NCBI GenBank assembly: GCA_022453515.1
Contig: JAJNNY010000009.1
Coordinates: forward strand, 248,001 to 312,000
Reading direction: 5' to 3'
DNA from: Astrocystis sublimbata
Lineage: Eukaryota; Ascomycota; Sordariomycetes; Xylariales; Xylariaceae
Length of the DNA: 64,000 nucleotides
In this document: positions 12,463-23,794 of the stretch, piece by piece
Position numbering within the stretch: the stretch's first letter is position 1
How the letters are laid out: each line of letters opens with the position of its first letter
Position numbers and translations under genes: made by a program
The notes under the pieces: model-generated
Told to the model about the DNA's origin: nothing
What the model saw: only the letters and a program-made list of their open reading frames with translations
Databases searched by the model: none

Positions 12463-14113
12463 GGCTAATGGCTCACGGGCAGGCCGTAGGCGTGACTAAA
12501 TGCCGACGCACAGCTGGTAGGGCTGGGCAGGGCGGGCGTGGACACGACGTAAGAGCGTGAGCGCGCGCGCGACAGCAGCAGGCACTGGCAGATCTGGGGG
12601 ACGGGACTCGATGGGACGGGACGCGTTGGGGGGGACCTCTTTCTCGACTTGTTCCGCTGGCTGGCTGGGGCAGACGAGACGAAAGTCTGCAGCAGGCAGG
12701 TCGACTGGTTCGATAGGTAGTGGTATTGTGTGGTAGTCGGTGTGGTGTGTGTGGTCTGTCTCGCGCGTTGTGGGGCGCGCGCTCTCCAGCGACAGGGGTG
12801 CGACGATCAAGATGCCGACGGGCGTGGAGTTGGTGTCTGATCCTACTCTGGCTTGTCTGGTCCTGCTCTGGTGGTCGACGAACCAGACGACCAGACGACC
12901 GCCGGCCAACCTCGACGAGACCAAGTAGTGGTGGTGGCGGTGGCACACCCACGCGCCTTGCCAGCCGGTTCTCGCCGGTCAGCAAATCAGCAAAGTCAAG
13001 ACCAGGGTCCCTCCGATCGCAGTCAGCCGGGTCGTCGTAGTGAGGTACTGTAGTCGACGTACGGTAGTCGAGGTGGTATGGCGAGATGGTCGAGGCGGCA
13101 CGGACACTCACGCACGAGGCACCCACCACCACACGCTTGAGCCCTTGCTAGGCCCGGTAGGTCTTGTTTGAATCAAGCAACAACCAGGGCCGCATCAATA
13201 GACGTGAGCTAGCAGAGCAGCTCGAGACAGTGTGCATGCAAAACCAAGGGTGACGCACGAGTACGAGTAGACGTAGGCTCGGTAGGGCCGACCCGGAATG
13301 TCGGAGTGCTGCTTGCAGAGCTAATGCCAGGCACACTTGCGGGATATGTACGAAACCTGGGGGGGCCTGGGCCAAGGTTCTACTATGATGTTGCCTGTGG
13401 CGGGTGTACTCGTAATTGGCCTGTCGAGGGGAGAGAGAGCCCCAGGCTGCTACTTACACTCCCGTTGCTTTGATCGATCGGGCGGCAGGCGTTTTCGGGG
13501 TCTAAGTCACTGTGGCGAAGCACTTATGGGCAGCTGCAATGTCGGACGGGAGTCTGGCAGCAGCTGGCAGTATTGCCAGTTGTGTCCGTAAGTGAACTTG
13601 CTGCGGGGTTCCAGTGTCTTGCTTGGCCTTTGAAGTTGGACATTTACGAGCACGAGCACACGCACTACAACTACACAACTTGAATGTTACACTCCGCCTA
13701 CGAAGTAACATGTACAGAGTTGTGATGGTGCAATCGATACATATGCCCCTTACCTTCAACAGTGTCCCTTGTTTAAAACCTTTGTAGGAATTTCAGTCCC
13801 GAGATGGCGGATGGCTTCATATAGGAGTGTGAGCACTGGACTAACTCCCCGGCTGGGCTTGGGCGGAGAGTGCTGTGGACAGCTTCTTGCCGAAGGTGTA
13901 TAATTCAACCTGTATGGTTTTCAACCTCTGCTAGTAATAGCAGGTTCCAGTAGATTGCTACCGCGTGGAATCTAGGAGTAGACTATTGATATTCAATTCC
14001 ACTACCCAGGTCGAATTCCTTTGCACTCGTAAATGTGTCGCCCTCTATGCGGGGCGCGTCTTGTAGTCCGTCCAGCTTCTAAGCCCCAGATCTTCACAAT
14101 GAGTCTCTTATTA
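12463..14113. other. Intergenic, GC-rich upstream region
   Basis: This holds the promoter and leader of the SSXT gene on its left side and the 3' flank of the TatD gene on its right. The part at 12470-13130 is GC-rich and skewed, which keeps long frames open by chance on both strands. I see no supported gene. Confidence 0.6.
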
Positions 14114-15421
14114 TCATCCCAGCACAAACGCCTGCCAGTTCTTTGCCAAGGTCGTCACTCCTGCGCGAAGATCCCAACCCTTGATGTGGCATATCCGTCT
14201 ACATACTTCCTCCAACATGGTGTCCATCTGGGCTCCAGCAATGTGGAGGTCGCTCTCGACTAGGATGCGATCGTCCGGTATGGCCCGAATAGCTTCCTCG
14301 GTTTTATCACCGCCTCCTGTACTCCAGTTGACAGCAATAGAAAAGGAAAAATACACCTTGGCCGGCACTTTGGGGTGTATGTACATCTTAAGTTGTTCAA
14401 CATGGCCACTATATGAATGGAGGCATATCCGAGGCGGGAAATTCCGAGGCCCGGCATTCTTGCCGGTATCCGCTGCCAGCCTTGGGGGGTTGCTCCCTTT
14501 CGATATTGCGGGCTCATCATCACTATCCTCGTCTGTATCGTCAGAAAAATCTTCTGCACCTGGGGCGATCTGGCGTTTTTGTCTTCGCGACAAGACCTCC
14601 TTCTCGTGGCCCTTCCACGTGCTTGCTATCGTGTCGTAGAGTACCCCATGGGCCTGGACGCCATGGACGCTGACGGGCCGGTCCATACGGCCCGCCAATT
14701 CGAGCTGGGCCCGCAGGATAGCAGCTTGATGTGCCATCTGCACCCGGAACGGACTGAGGCGGCGGCCTTCGCGTCCCCCGGGGGTAAGTGCTTCTTCCCG
14801 GCTAGCTTGTTCATCCGAGGTCCATGCGGTCGGCAGACGAAAGGCCTTATCTAGCCCGACCTCGCCAACAAGCGCAAGGGGATACTTTTCAAGCCGCCTC
14901 CGTGTGTCCTCGATAAAATCGGACAAGGGGCGTGGCTCGGCAAGTCCGTTGCTGAACGCCGCATCTTTTGACGATGGCAACGGAGCTAGGACTTGATCGT
15001 AGTGCGCTAATTTCCCGGCAGGCGTGCCATCATACGTTGGGTTGGCCGCCTTGTCATCATACAGTTGGTAAGAGAACCAAGGGTGCCAGCCAAAAGAAGG
15101 TATCAAGCGGCTCTGGTCTGTGAGAGGAAGCGAAGGCGACAACAAGGTTTCACTGTCATGCACACCATGTCTGTCTGCCACTTCGCATACAAGCATCTGG
15201 TCCTGAGATCGCGTGGCCATGACGGTGAGAACGCGCGCTTTCATAGCATGTATAGCTTGGATAGACTCCATTGTGTCGGTTGGGTGACAGTGGGCATCGA
15301 AGACCCCGGCGTCCCAGGGGAACGGTTCACGGCGTGGTGAGACATCTTGTGCCGAGCCATCATTGGTGTTCTGCTGCGAGTCGGGCTCGGTGGCGCCCTC
15401 GCTGCAATGCTGCAGACACAT
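14114..15421 (-). CDS. TatD-family metal-dependent hydrolase (Scn1-like)
   Basis: TatD proteins are TIM-barrel, metal-dependent nucleases or phosphodiesterases; the eukaryotic branch includes fission yeast Scn1, found as a Cut9-interacting protein. The single exon gives 435 residues from MCLQHCSEGA. Metal-site motifs are present in order: FDAHCHP (H44, H46), GEVGLD, SVHGVQAHG, LHSYSGH and VESDLH, the last standing where bacterial TatD has ETDxP. A Ser/Asp/Glu-rich insert lies between the third and fourth motifs. The frame stays open upstream with ATGs at 15619 and 15661, but that part translates ACCTACCT motifs that are otherwise confined to noncoding DNA, so I chose 15421. Its Kozak context is weak, and a short N-terminal extension is possible. 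The substrate is not known. The gene is divergent from the membrane protein at 16656. Confidence 0.92.
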   Translation of the reverse strand: MCLQHCSEGATEPDSQQNTNDGSAQDVSPRREPFPWDAGVFDAHCHPTDTMESIQAIHAMKARVLTVMATRSQDQMLVCEVADRHGVHDSETLLSPSLPLTDQSRLIPSFGWHPWFSYQLYDDKAANPTYDGTPAGKLAHYDQVLAPLPSSKDAAFSNGLAEPRPLSDFIEDTRRRLEKYPLALVGEVGLDKAFRLPTAWTSDEQASREEALTPGGREGRRLSPFRVQMAHQAAILRAQLELAGRMDRPVSVHGVQAHGVLYDTIASTWKGHEKEVLSRRQKRQIAPGAEDFSDDTDEDSDDEPAISKGSNPPRLAADTGKNAGPRNFPPRICLHSYSGHVEQLKMYIHPKVPAKVYFSFSIAVNWSTGGGDKTEEAIRAIPDDRILVESDLHIAGAQMDTMLEEVCRRICHIKGWDLRAGVTTLAKNWQAFVLG

Positions 15422-16655
15422 GGACAACGAACTTGCAATTGAAGTTGGCGGGGTACCGTGAGAAGTTAGGTTCTTTTCTCGGACCGGGTAGGTAGGGGGA
15501 CCTGTAAAGTCTACTAGTACTGCTGCAGCCGCCAACCTAGTATCATAGGCGCGGTGTTTGGGTAGGTAGGTGGTGATGGCCGGATTTGACCATTCAGCTC
15601 CAACACAAACCTCCGACATGTACACATATGACTGGTTGCAGTAAGTTGATACGTAACGCATACTCGTAGGTCGTGAGTGGCGTCTTCACATGTGAGGCTC
15701 CTCAGCCCCGCCAAATCCCGTCGTGGGTCCGTCTTGCCCCGCAATAAGCGAAGCTGTGGTCAGTAAACTAACAAGTTATACATCAGGAATGAATCTAATC
15801 TTGAATCATTTCGATGGCATTACACATCTCCAAGGTAGGAGGAGTCTACTTACTCACGAACGCCGGCCATGCTCGTCCGATTGGACAATGATAAGAAACA
15901 AGAATTCAACCGGCGAGTCTTCAGCACAAGTTGTTGACTGGCCCCATTTCTTGCGATGCGCATGCCATCGCATGATAATAGTGTGACTATAAGCTAGGAT
16001 TTCGGGATGCCGAGCTTGACAATGATTGGGAGACGGGCATGACGGGATGTAGGCATGTGAAATCGGACAACCTTCACCTACCTACCTCGACCTACCTAGT
16101 GCGGTAGTTGGAATGTGAAAGTGAGGGTTCGGTACATGCCGGCGCATTGCACCGACGGGCATTAACTAAGGCAATTACCTACCTACAGGTACAACCTAAT
16201 CTACCGAGCCTACATACCTAACCGCACCTACCTGCTGTGCTGATCGAGGCGCAGGAAACTCTATCTTGCCTACATGCAGCTCCTACCTAGTAGCTGAGAT
16301 GCCCGCTTACCTCCCGCGACTTGGCCTTTTGCATCTCTTTGTGTAATATCCCCCCTAGCTCTATACCTGCGCACCTCGGCTTCGATGCAATCCGCTTTCC
16401 GTTGACCTCCATCTATTCACACTCGCCCGACCTGCACGGTTTTCGAGAACCCTATTGGAAGCAGATCTTGTCGAAGACTCGGAACGATTCCATCGAGGCA
16501 ATCCTCAATTGCACCAGCCATGTGAGACAGCTCGCTTTTGGCACGAGCGAGTGATCGACGTTGGGAGCCCGCGCATTGAGCAACTCAAGCTACGTGGACC
16601 TAATCCATATATAGACAGAGACGCTCGCGCGCCTCAAACACTCCTGCAATATCCA
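15422..16655. promoter_or_regulatory. Divergent intergenic region, TatD gene / membrane protein gene
   Basis: The 1.2-kb gap between two outward-facing start codons must hold both promoters. It has ACCT/AGGT runs near 15488, 15565 and 16076-16100. No specific binding site or TATA box can be defended, and no gene is seen. Confidence 0.6.
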
Positions 16656-17436
16656 ATGGCTTCAATCTTCTTTCCCAGCCCTATCAAGTTCTTTATCTTC
16701 CCCTTCGTCTTCCTCGTCGCGCTTCCTCTCGCCCTCTGTGCCGGCTTCACGACGATCCTTGCCTGGCTCATCCTCTTCTTGCGGCTGTTCCTCGTATACT
16801 TCGACGTCGGCTTAGAGACACTGCGATACGTTCTGCTGGGCCACGCTACCCAGGATCACTACATCAGCGTGAGTTCTTTCGATCATGCGCACGTCTCAAG
16901 AGCGCTTGTAAAAAACGATTGCATTGACTAAATGTTGTCACAAACAGTCTCGCCGGTCTCTTACTTTAGCGCCGGGCTCCTCCGCAGAACCAACGCCCAT
17001 ACCTTCGCCGACAACATCCACTTTCCGGCATCGGCGGCGTTCGAAGCGGCAGGCGAGCAACGGCGGTAGCGGGACCATCAGTCCCATTCTCGGCTTCGAC
17101 GGACTCGCTGGGATGACACCCAGCATCGGCTTCGAGCGGGATTTCGAGGGCGTGGGCGGGTGGAGATTGGATGACTTCAATGAGCAGCAATGGTACAAGC
17201 TCAATTCGCGACTTGAAAATCCCTACCGTCGTCATCACTTCCGATCACAGAGCGGAGGCGCCGTATTGTCGGGCCCCACTGACGGTTCCGGGATCGTCGT
17301 TAAATCGGGCTCGGCGTCGGGCTGGCAGAGTCCGGAGAGACCGAAGTTGACATCATCGCCAAGTTACTCCAATTCGAAAACGCCGAAGCCCCAGGGCCTC
17401 ACTAGAGCCGACCACGATGGCTATTTTATATGCTGA
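16656..17436 (+). CDS. Small membrane protein of unknown function
   Basis: I do not recognise a named family. Exons 16656-16868 and 16948-17436 join in phase at DHYIS-SRRSLTL to give 233 residues. The N-terminus is strongly hydrophobic, with two adjoining membrane segments (about 10-30 and 31-50) that could form a hairpin, followed by a Ser/Pro-rich, basic, probably cytosolic tail from about 72. The tail holds the non-repetitive block WRLDDFNEQQWYKLNSRLE (about 149-167) and ends in DHDGYFIC. A clean intron, ordered composition and strong Leu/Phe segments argue for a real gene. The frame is open for 200 bases upstream but without an ATG. It could be an ER or lipid-droplet hairpin protein, but this is a guess from topology. 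It converges on SPC24, 479 bp apart. Confidence 0.75.
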
Positions 17437-17915
17437 ATGCACAATAGAAAGATGTAGGACGAAGCAGGTGTCTCGGCTCGACTTGAGTGCTCGGCATACT
17501 ACTCAGATGATATCACATACAACAGGCAGTCTAGATCAGCGGATAGGAGGTTTTGTCGTGGCTCAAAGGTTATTGTGGCAAAACCTGGAAATTGGCAAAA
17601 GGGGCGGTGCAAGGCGTTCAGGTAAGGCGTTAGAACTTTCAAACTAGTGGACTATTACGGCAATTGTGAGCCTAAACATTGATAGCAAGAATCAGTAACG
17701 ATCATTTTCGAATCTTCGGATATAGTAATTGCATGAAACACAATGGTCTTGTCTTGATAAAAGGCCAAACCGTGGTATCCTAACACCGCAACGCCCTTCC
17801 TTTCCCAACATGAATCATCCAGTCATACAAAACTCGCTGCCACCAAACAGCATGATTTTTTCTCTCCAAATCCGTCATTTACTCGGTCAGTAGAATCGCA
17901 GTGCCAGTTCGTCGT
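17437..17915. other. Convergent intergenic region
   Basis: This 479-bp gap lies between the 3' ends of the membrane protein gene and SPC24 and should hold both polyadenylation regions. I see no gene or repeat. Confidence 0.7.
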
Positions 17916-18702
17916 TCAGATCGTCTGCCAGAAATAATTCGCGTAAAAGAACCTCGAGAACTTCTTATCGATGTTGACGACGTGGACATCGCCCTTCCTA
18001 TCGTTCCTCACGACGGCCTTGCAGAACTCGCCGTCTTTCTCGTCCCTCTCGACATCGATGCCGAGGGAGCGGTAGACGCTGAGGCGCAGCAGAACCTCGT
18101 CATCGACGGGGTCGCGCCGCCGCGCCGCCTCGTCCGCCATACCCTCGACGCCCTGCATCTCGAGCTCCTGCAGGCGCGCCGCCAGGTCGGCCGCCTGCTG
18201 GGCCAGCCGCTCCGTCTCCATCTCGAGGTCGGAGGTGGCTTTCGCGACGCGGAACTTCTGTGTGTCGAGGCGCGCGATCTCGCTTGCGTGCGCCGAGGAC
18301 GAGTGCGCGGACGTCAGCTCTTCGTACTGTGTCTGTTGCGTGTTGAGCTGGCGCGAGAGTTCTGTGAGAGGCGTGATGCGTTGTCAGTACGGGCATCCTG
18401 TGGTCTTGTTGCTGGGAGGGCTTTGCTCGGGTCTTGGGCTCCGAGGGGTAACGTAATGTCCAACGTACTTTTCAGCGCGGACTCGGCATCGCGAAGACGC
18501 CTCTCGCGCTCGTGCTCTAGCGAGGATACATTGTTTTGGATGCGGGAAATGGCGAGCTTGTCGGGCGCGGTGTTGAAGTTGTTGATCGTGTGGTGGATGA
18601 GCTGCGCGTGGGAGTACGATAGTCAGCAATATCCGGCCGTGGTTTAATCGGATTGGGCTAACATAGATCGCATACCGTAGCGGGGTCTTCGTCGAGCAGC
18701 AT
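17916..18702 (-). CDS. SPC24: Kinetochore protein Spc24 (Ndc80 complex)
   Basis: Spc24 pairs with Spc25 to form the centromere-facing end of the Ndc80 complex, which links chromosomes to spindle microtubules. Three exons (18676-18702, 18469-18601, 17916-18361) give 201 residues, the family's usual size. The first exon codes only for [10 protein letters not shown] long coiled coil covers about 35-130 (heptads through LARLQ-like Ala/Leu/Glu repeats), and a small globular domain follows, with [14 protein letters not shown] and the diagnostic tail [20 protein letters not shown] (179-198). This C-terminal block is nearly invariant in fungal Spc24. The gene is divergent from FIS1, with 723 bp between start codons. 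The GC-rich antisense strand carries a 248-codon open frame that is a shadow. Confidence 0.96.
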
Positions 18703-19425
18703 TGTGATAGACAAGCCTTCTGACTTTCAGCAAGTCACGGGGATGCAACGAGTAACTTGAATCGGTTGTGGTATCGCGAGAGCTCGTTATCAACTGCAGG
18801 TAGTTGGTGGTAATGTTCAACAGTACCTACTAGTGGGTATGCGCTTTCAACATTGGTTACAACCGAAAGCGGTAATTGGCAAAACAACAGGTCTGGTTAT
18901 CACCAGGGTGACCCTTATCGGTCCAGAGGCGGTTATCGCCGGGTAGCACAGGTTAGAGCGAGCTAAACGGATGTACCTTGTAGTGGGCCTGGTGCGTCAT
19001 TAGGTACATGTAGCTGGAGGGAGGGACCTGACGCTGCCTGCCCGCAGTGCCCAATCTACTCTGCAGCCTTGCCAGTCGGGCCAGTGTGGTGGGGGGAATC
19101 AAGTCAACTATATGATCGGGGATCCGGCCGGATTTTAGCTTCTGACTTAACTAGAACGCATAGCATCCCGCACATGAGGTAGCTGCACAGCTTCTACATA
19201 CATCTTAGCACACACACGGCTCCTGATTGGACTACTTTCATATTCTCAATCTCTACCTACTCCCTACCTACCGACCAACCGACAGACTACCGAACCTGAA
19301 GCCAGAGCCGCTCTTTGCGAGCGTATATTCATCCTCACAACACTAGCTGGAAATATACAGCGAACATCGAGTGGTACTCTGACTGTACTTACCTAGTAGC
19401 GTGTGCTCTGTTCAACTCGAACAAA
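18703..19425. promoter_or_regulatory. Divergent promoter region SPC24 / FIS1
   Basis: Both start codons face away from this 723-bp gap, so it must carry both promoters. One ATTGG (reverse CCAAT) lies at about 19225, roughly 200 bases upstream of FIS1, and CTACCTACC runs lie near 19253-19275. No cell-cycle element can be defended. Confidence 0.6.
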
Positions 19426-20069
19426 ATGACCGCACTACCGCGTATGTGTATTTCGCCATCGTTCCTGTATTCATACTGACATGGTCGTCCTCTAGACGCC
19501 GTCGATGCGGAGACGTGAGCCACTCCCCTCCTATACCAGATAGCACGACTTGAACTAACCACGACCGTCAGTCCGCTGAGAGACGAGGAACTGCAGGTTC
19601 TGCGAGCGCAATATGAGAAAGAGGGCGACATGGTGGGCGTACAGACCAAGTTCAACTTCGCATGGGTATGTTCACGCCACCAGCCAAGTGGCGAATCACT
19701 GTTGGTTTCACGGGTGTCTACTGACGTCGGTCACGCGAAAAGGGTCTCGTGAAATCCAACTCCAGAAATGACCAACAGACGGGCGTGCGTCTCCTGTCGG
19801 AGATCTTTCGAGTGGCGCCCGAACGCCGCCGCGAATGTCTCTACTACCTCGCGCTGGGAAACTACAAGCTCGGCAACTTTGGCGAGGCGAGACGGTACAA
19901 CGACCTGCTCATCGAGAAGGAGCCCGCCAACCTGCAGTCGGCCGATCTGCGCCGACTCATCGACGATAAGGTGACGAAAGAGGGGCTGATGGGTGTTGCT
20001 ATCATAAGCGGCGTGGCCATCGCTGCGGGCGTGGTTGGCGGCATCCTCTTCCGGGGCAAGAGACGGTAA
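19426..20069 (+). CDS. FIS1: Mitochondrial fission protein Fis1
   Basis: Fis1 is a tail-anchored adaptor of the mitochondrial (and peroxisomal) outer membrane that recruits the dynamin Dnm1 through Mdv1-type adaptors. Four exons (19426-19441, 19496-19514, 19572-19665, 19743-20069) give 151 residues. The first two coding exons are only 16 and 19 nt, and together with the third give [20 protein letters not shown]. The TPR-like fold is seen as [20 protein letters not shown] and [20 protein letters not shown]. The C-terminal anchor is [20 protein letters not shown] (from about 124), followed by the basic tail RGKRR, as the family requires for outer-membrane targeting. Length matches the usual 150-155 residues. 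A CA/TA microsatellite lies 120 bases past the stop, perhaps in the 3' untranslated region. Confidence 0.97.
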
Positions 20070-20190
20070 AGGAGCAGGGCATCATGGCGCGGAGGATTGT
20101 AATAGTGGATGAGCGTCGGCGGTTGCATTTGACTACGGCGTTAACACGGTTGGTATATCACAAGAACAGTCTACTCCTTGCATCACACAC

Positions 20191-20245
<55 letters not shown>

Positions 20246-22147
20246 GAATAACACCTGGCCCAGCACGAGAGGGACATTTCCTAGAGTTTAAGTCTGTACG
20301 GTTTAGTTCACGTCTACATACGGTCGGTCATATGCGCTTGCATCTCTTGTGCTCTCGGTCTCATGGCTAACATGTACCATCCATTTGCCCAAGGATAAAA
20401 GGGTGGTTGGCACGGATAAACCAAATCGAATAAACAGGCACCGCGTGTGGCAATACGACGGGTACCGTACGTATGACACAAAGACAGCACGTTGTAGGGC
20501 AGTTAGAGAGCAGCACTCGATCAAGAACCTGAGCCCGCACTGAGCAGTGACACCTGTAAGGACTGAAAATGTTGTTGCCACTTTTGTGGCGGAAGTTTGC
20601 CTGTGCTATGCTCCTTAGTAGGAGCTAACCTACGCAGGCACCCACCTGCACTTTACGGCAATCTAATTGCTCGATCGCGTGGCTGCTGTCCTTTGCCCCG
20701 CGGAACCGTTAAGATGACGAAAGAAACACTTCGGGTCTAGTCGTATGCTGTACATATGTTGGACGATTACGTATCTTGGGTTGGGACGCCGATCTACGGT
20801 GATCATAGAGATGTTCATCGCCTGCAGCAAATGGACAACCACTCATTCACATCCAGTTCAAGTCCACAAACACTAACCGCCCCCTACCACTACCTAAGGC
20901 AAACTGACCACTACATAGGTACATGTATGCATGTAAGTAGGTGTACTATCCTCCCTAACCTGAGTTGCTGTGCAACCATCACTCACCTGCAACGTACCTA
21001 CTGTACCTAGGAAGGTACTGCATGATACGAACTTGCAGATAAACAAAAGGGCACCTATGCTTTTTGCCGGTGCATCCTAGAGCTTTCCTCTTCCTTCCTG
21101 TCAACCCACCTCTACCTCTACCTATACATACCTCTACCTACCGAACCATCAAAATGCATCTACTGCAGTCTGGGCTCAGCTGACTGACTGACGAGAGACT
21201 CCCCATAAAGGTGCCTACTCCATCCCGCTGCGCAGGTCCGTCCACACTCGTACATGGATCCAGTTGGAGTATCCCGCCCAAGTCCTACCCACCTCCTAGG
21301 TACCTACTCCTACTCGCCTACTGCCATCAACATCTCATTGTGCCTACTAGAGACCAGATCGGTAAGTAATGGCCGTTTTCTATGCCTGATCCAACACACG
21401 AAGTTCCTACATCGATGCGCTCTCTTCCCGCTCTTGTCGGCCTGGCCCTTCATCCCCCTCGTCGTCTGCGCCGCGGGCCGTAACGTCTTCTTACCTTAAC
21501 TTCGTTCCATGGTTACCTTGAGTGGAAATTTCGATGTCGCAGAACCTCCCTCGTCCTAGGTACTTCTTGCTGAACTCCAGTCCCTCCCCAAGCCCGCCAA
21601 GGTACAGCAGCAGCAGTGCATCCGCCGTCGATGTCACGGTTCACTACACCCACAGCACAAGGCATAATCTGCACCTCGAGCACATCCGGGTAGCCCCCAA
21701 CTAACCCCTCGCGCGAACAGATATTGACTACTTACTTGCAAGCCCAAGCTGATTGCGCTCCGTCCACCTTCGACCCGATCCGTCCAGTCAGCTAGCCTCG
21801 CCTCCGCCTGCCACACTGCCCCCCTCTCGATCTTGACCACTCCGTGTGAGCCTCATTCACATACGACCTACAACATCATCCTTACTAGGTGATTCTCACA
21901 GTCGGCATTCACTGCAACTTCTGTCGAGCCGGAAAAAGCAACTGTTGTTGCCTGCGAAACCTCCACGCCCGTACCCTCTCTCGACGACCCTTCTTGGGAC
22001 CTCTGCCGCAGGTAGCCTGCGTGACCGACAAGCGCGTGGTATAGAGTCCCTCCAGCCGTCACCCTGGCTTTCCGAGCGCTCCGGACAGCCGGCCTAGCTA
22101 TCGGCCTCGGCGTCACCGCCCTCGCCTACCTACAGAGACAGGCCCAG
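20070..22147. other. Intergenic, upstream of RING gene
   Basis: The 2-kb gap holds the FIS1 3' flank and the promoter and leader of the RING ligase. It has a compound microsatellite and many ACCT motifs (20890-21150, 21290-21310), with CCTAGG at 21006, 21295 and 21556. The pyrimidine-rich stretch at 21560-22000 resembles a fungal leader. No gene is supported. Confidence 0.6.
20192..20245. repeat. Compound microsatellite (AC)17(AT)10
   Basis: A perfect AC run (20192-20225) passes directly into a perfect AT run (20226-20245). It is probably length-variable between strains. Confidence 0.97.
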
Positions 22148-23794
22148 ATGGCATCTCGGGGCCAGCACCTCGAACCGCGCCGGGAGCGTGAAATCGTCTT
22201 TTGCCACGGTTGCGGCCACGAATGGTACCGTGACCCGCGCGACGAGCTCCCCGGCAGTCCTCCCTGCCCCGTCTGCCATGAAGACTTCACAGAGATTGTG
22301 CGTGCTGCTTCCCAGACTGTGCCTGTCCCCCCTGCTGACAACCCTTCAGGTGACACCCGAGACCGACCCTAGAACAGATAGCTACGGCCCAGCTGACTCG
22401 GGTCCCGATCTACGTTCCCCTTCCCATTCCAGCCATCTTCATAGTCGTCATCTCCACCATCATGATTTAGAGTCGGATCCAGAAGAGGCGGATATTGAGG
22501 AGCATCACTTCCACGGCCCAGGCGGCATGTTCGGCCACCGCACAATTCATCGTAACCCCGATGTATCAGCCTACGGCCGACAACCACGTGTTCAAAGCAG
22601 CGAGGATATCATCCGTCGTTTTACCGAGCTACTTGGGGAGATTGGTGGTACCGGCGCCGGCGCCAGTCCCTTCGCCCGCTCTGGGCCCGAAACACTATAT
22701 ACCGGTGATAATCGCGATGGGCCTCGGATACACGGTGAACCTCGAGTCACTTACCGAACATTTAGCGGTCCTAATTCTTCTGGGCTAATGAGCAGCTTCA
22801 CCATTACTACAGCTGGCTCCTTTCCCTCCGCAAGGCCGCGTAGACCCTCTGGGTCCGAACCGCAGCCAGGCGCTGATGACCCTTTCCAAAGGTGATACAT
22901 CATGACTTGAAATTCCCAAACTTACACCTTACGCAATACTAACAATGCTACAGGCTGTTTGGCGACCTGCTGGCCATGCCTCCGCCAGGTATGAGGCACC
23001 GCGACAACCCACATTTTCATGGATCACCCTTCCCGGGCGATGATGAGAACGGTGGCCCCGGCCGTCCCCCGGCAGACATAGCAACCGCTCTGAATCAGGT
23101 TATAGTTTCCCTGATCAATCCCAATGCACCCCATGGCGATGTTGTCTACTCTCAGGAGGCGCTTGACCGTATCATTACCAATCTAATGGAAAACAATCCT
23201 CAATCAAATGCACCGCCCCCAGCAACCGCGAACGCGATTGCGTCATTGCAGAAGAAGAAGCTCGATGAGAAAATGTTGGGTTCTGAAATGAAAGGCGAGT
23301 GTACAATCTGCATTGACGAAGTGAATGTGGGAGACGAAGTCATGGTGCTTCCGTGCAATCACTGGTTCCACGAGGAGTGCGCCAGTCTATGGCTTAAGCA
23401 ACACAACTCGTGCCCGGTGTGTCGCGCAGCCATTGACGGCGCAAAAGCCGGTAGACCGCGCACCGAGGCAACTCGTTCTGAAGATTCAGCGGGAGGTGCC
23501 GGCCCAGGACCTTCATCTTCCGAGAGACGGAGAGCCAATTTGCGGCAGAGAGGTGAAGAGAGGCTTGACTCGATACGTAATCTAGGAGGCTCTTCCTACG
23601 ACCGTTCTCGCAACCACCAACGGAACTCCAACTCACCTCCATCTCAAGAGACCTCGGCCAGACCCTCGCCAAGGGTCAGAAGTCCTACACCGTCCGATCG
23701 AGGGTCCACGCAAGGTGATCGGCGACGTGACAGTCGGACCTCATCCAACTCAGGACCATTTAACTGGTTCAGAGACCGATTCAGTGGGAGATGA
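22148..23794 (+). CDS. RING-H2 E3 ubiquitin ligase with N-terminal zinc ribbon (RNF126/115-like)
   Basis: This family transfers ubiquitin from E2 enzymes; the animal relatives RNF126 and RNF115 act in quality control and receptor sorting. Exons 22148-22297, 22350-22891 and 22954-23794 give 510 residues. The N-terminal zinc ribbon has CHGC (C19, C22) and CPVC (C40, C43). A His/Ser/Asp-rich disordered middle follows. The RING-H2 domain has C347-x2-C350-x14-C365-x-H367-x2-H370-x2-C373-x10-C384-x2-C387, with cores CTICIDE and CNHWFHEEC, complete for zinc binding. The conserved helix QEALDRIITNLMENN precedes it, also as in RNF126. The C-terminal 110 residues are Arg/Ser-rich and disordered, ending in NWFRDRFSGR. 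The start at MASRGQHLEP places the zinc ribbon at the N-terminus, as expected. Substrates cannot be read from sequence. Confidence 0.94.

Noticed and set aside
12473..13132. 219-codon open frame on the minus strand upstream of the SSXT gene
   Set aside because: It lies in GC-rich skewed DNA where several frames are open on both strands, is Arg/Pro-rich and low in complexity, and has no domain. It is more likely promoter and leader.
15422..15661. Longer N-terminus for the TatD-like protein from ATG 15661 or 15619
   Set aside because: The added residues come from ACCTACCT motif DNA that is otherwise noncoding, and the family domain starts about 40 residues after MCLQHC. The longer form cannot be fully ruled out.
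17901..18647. 248-codon open frame on the plus strand
   Set aside because: It is exactly antisense to SPC24, whose spliced product is certain, and it exists because of the high GC content there.
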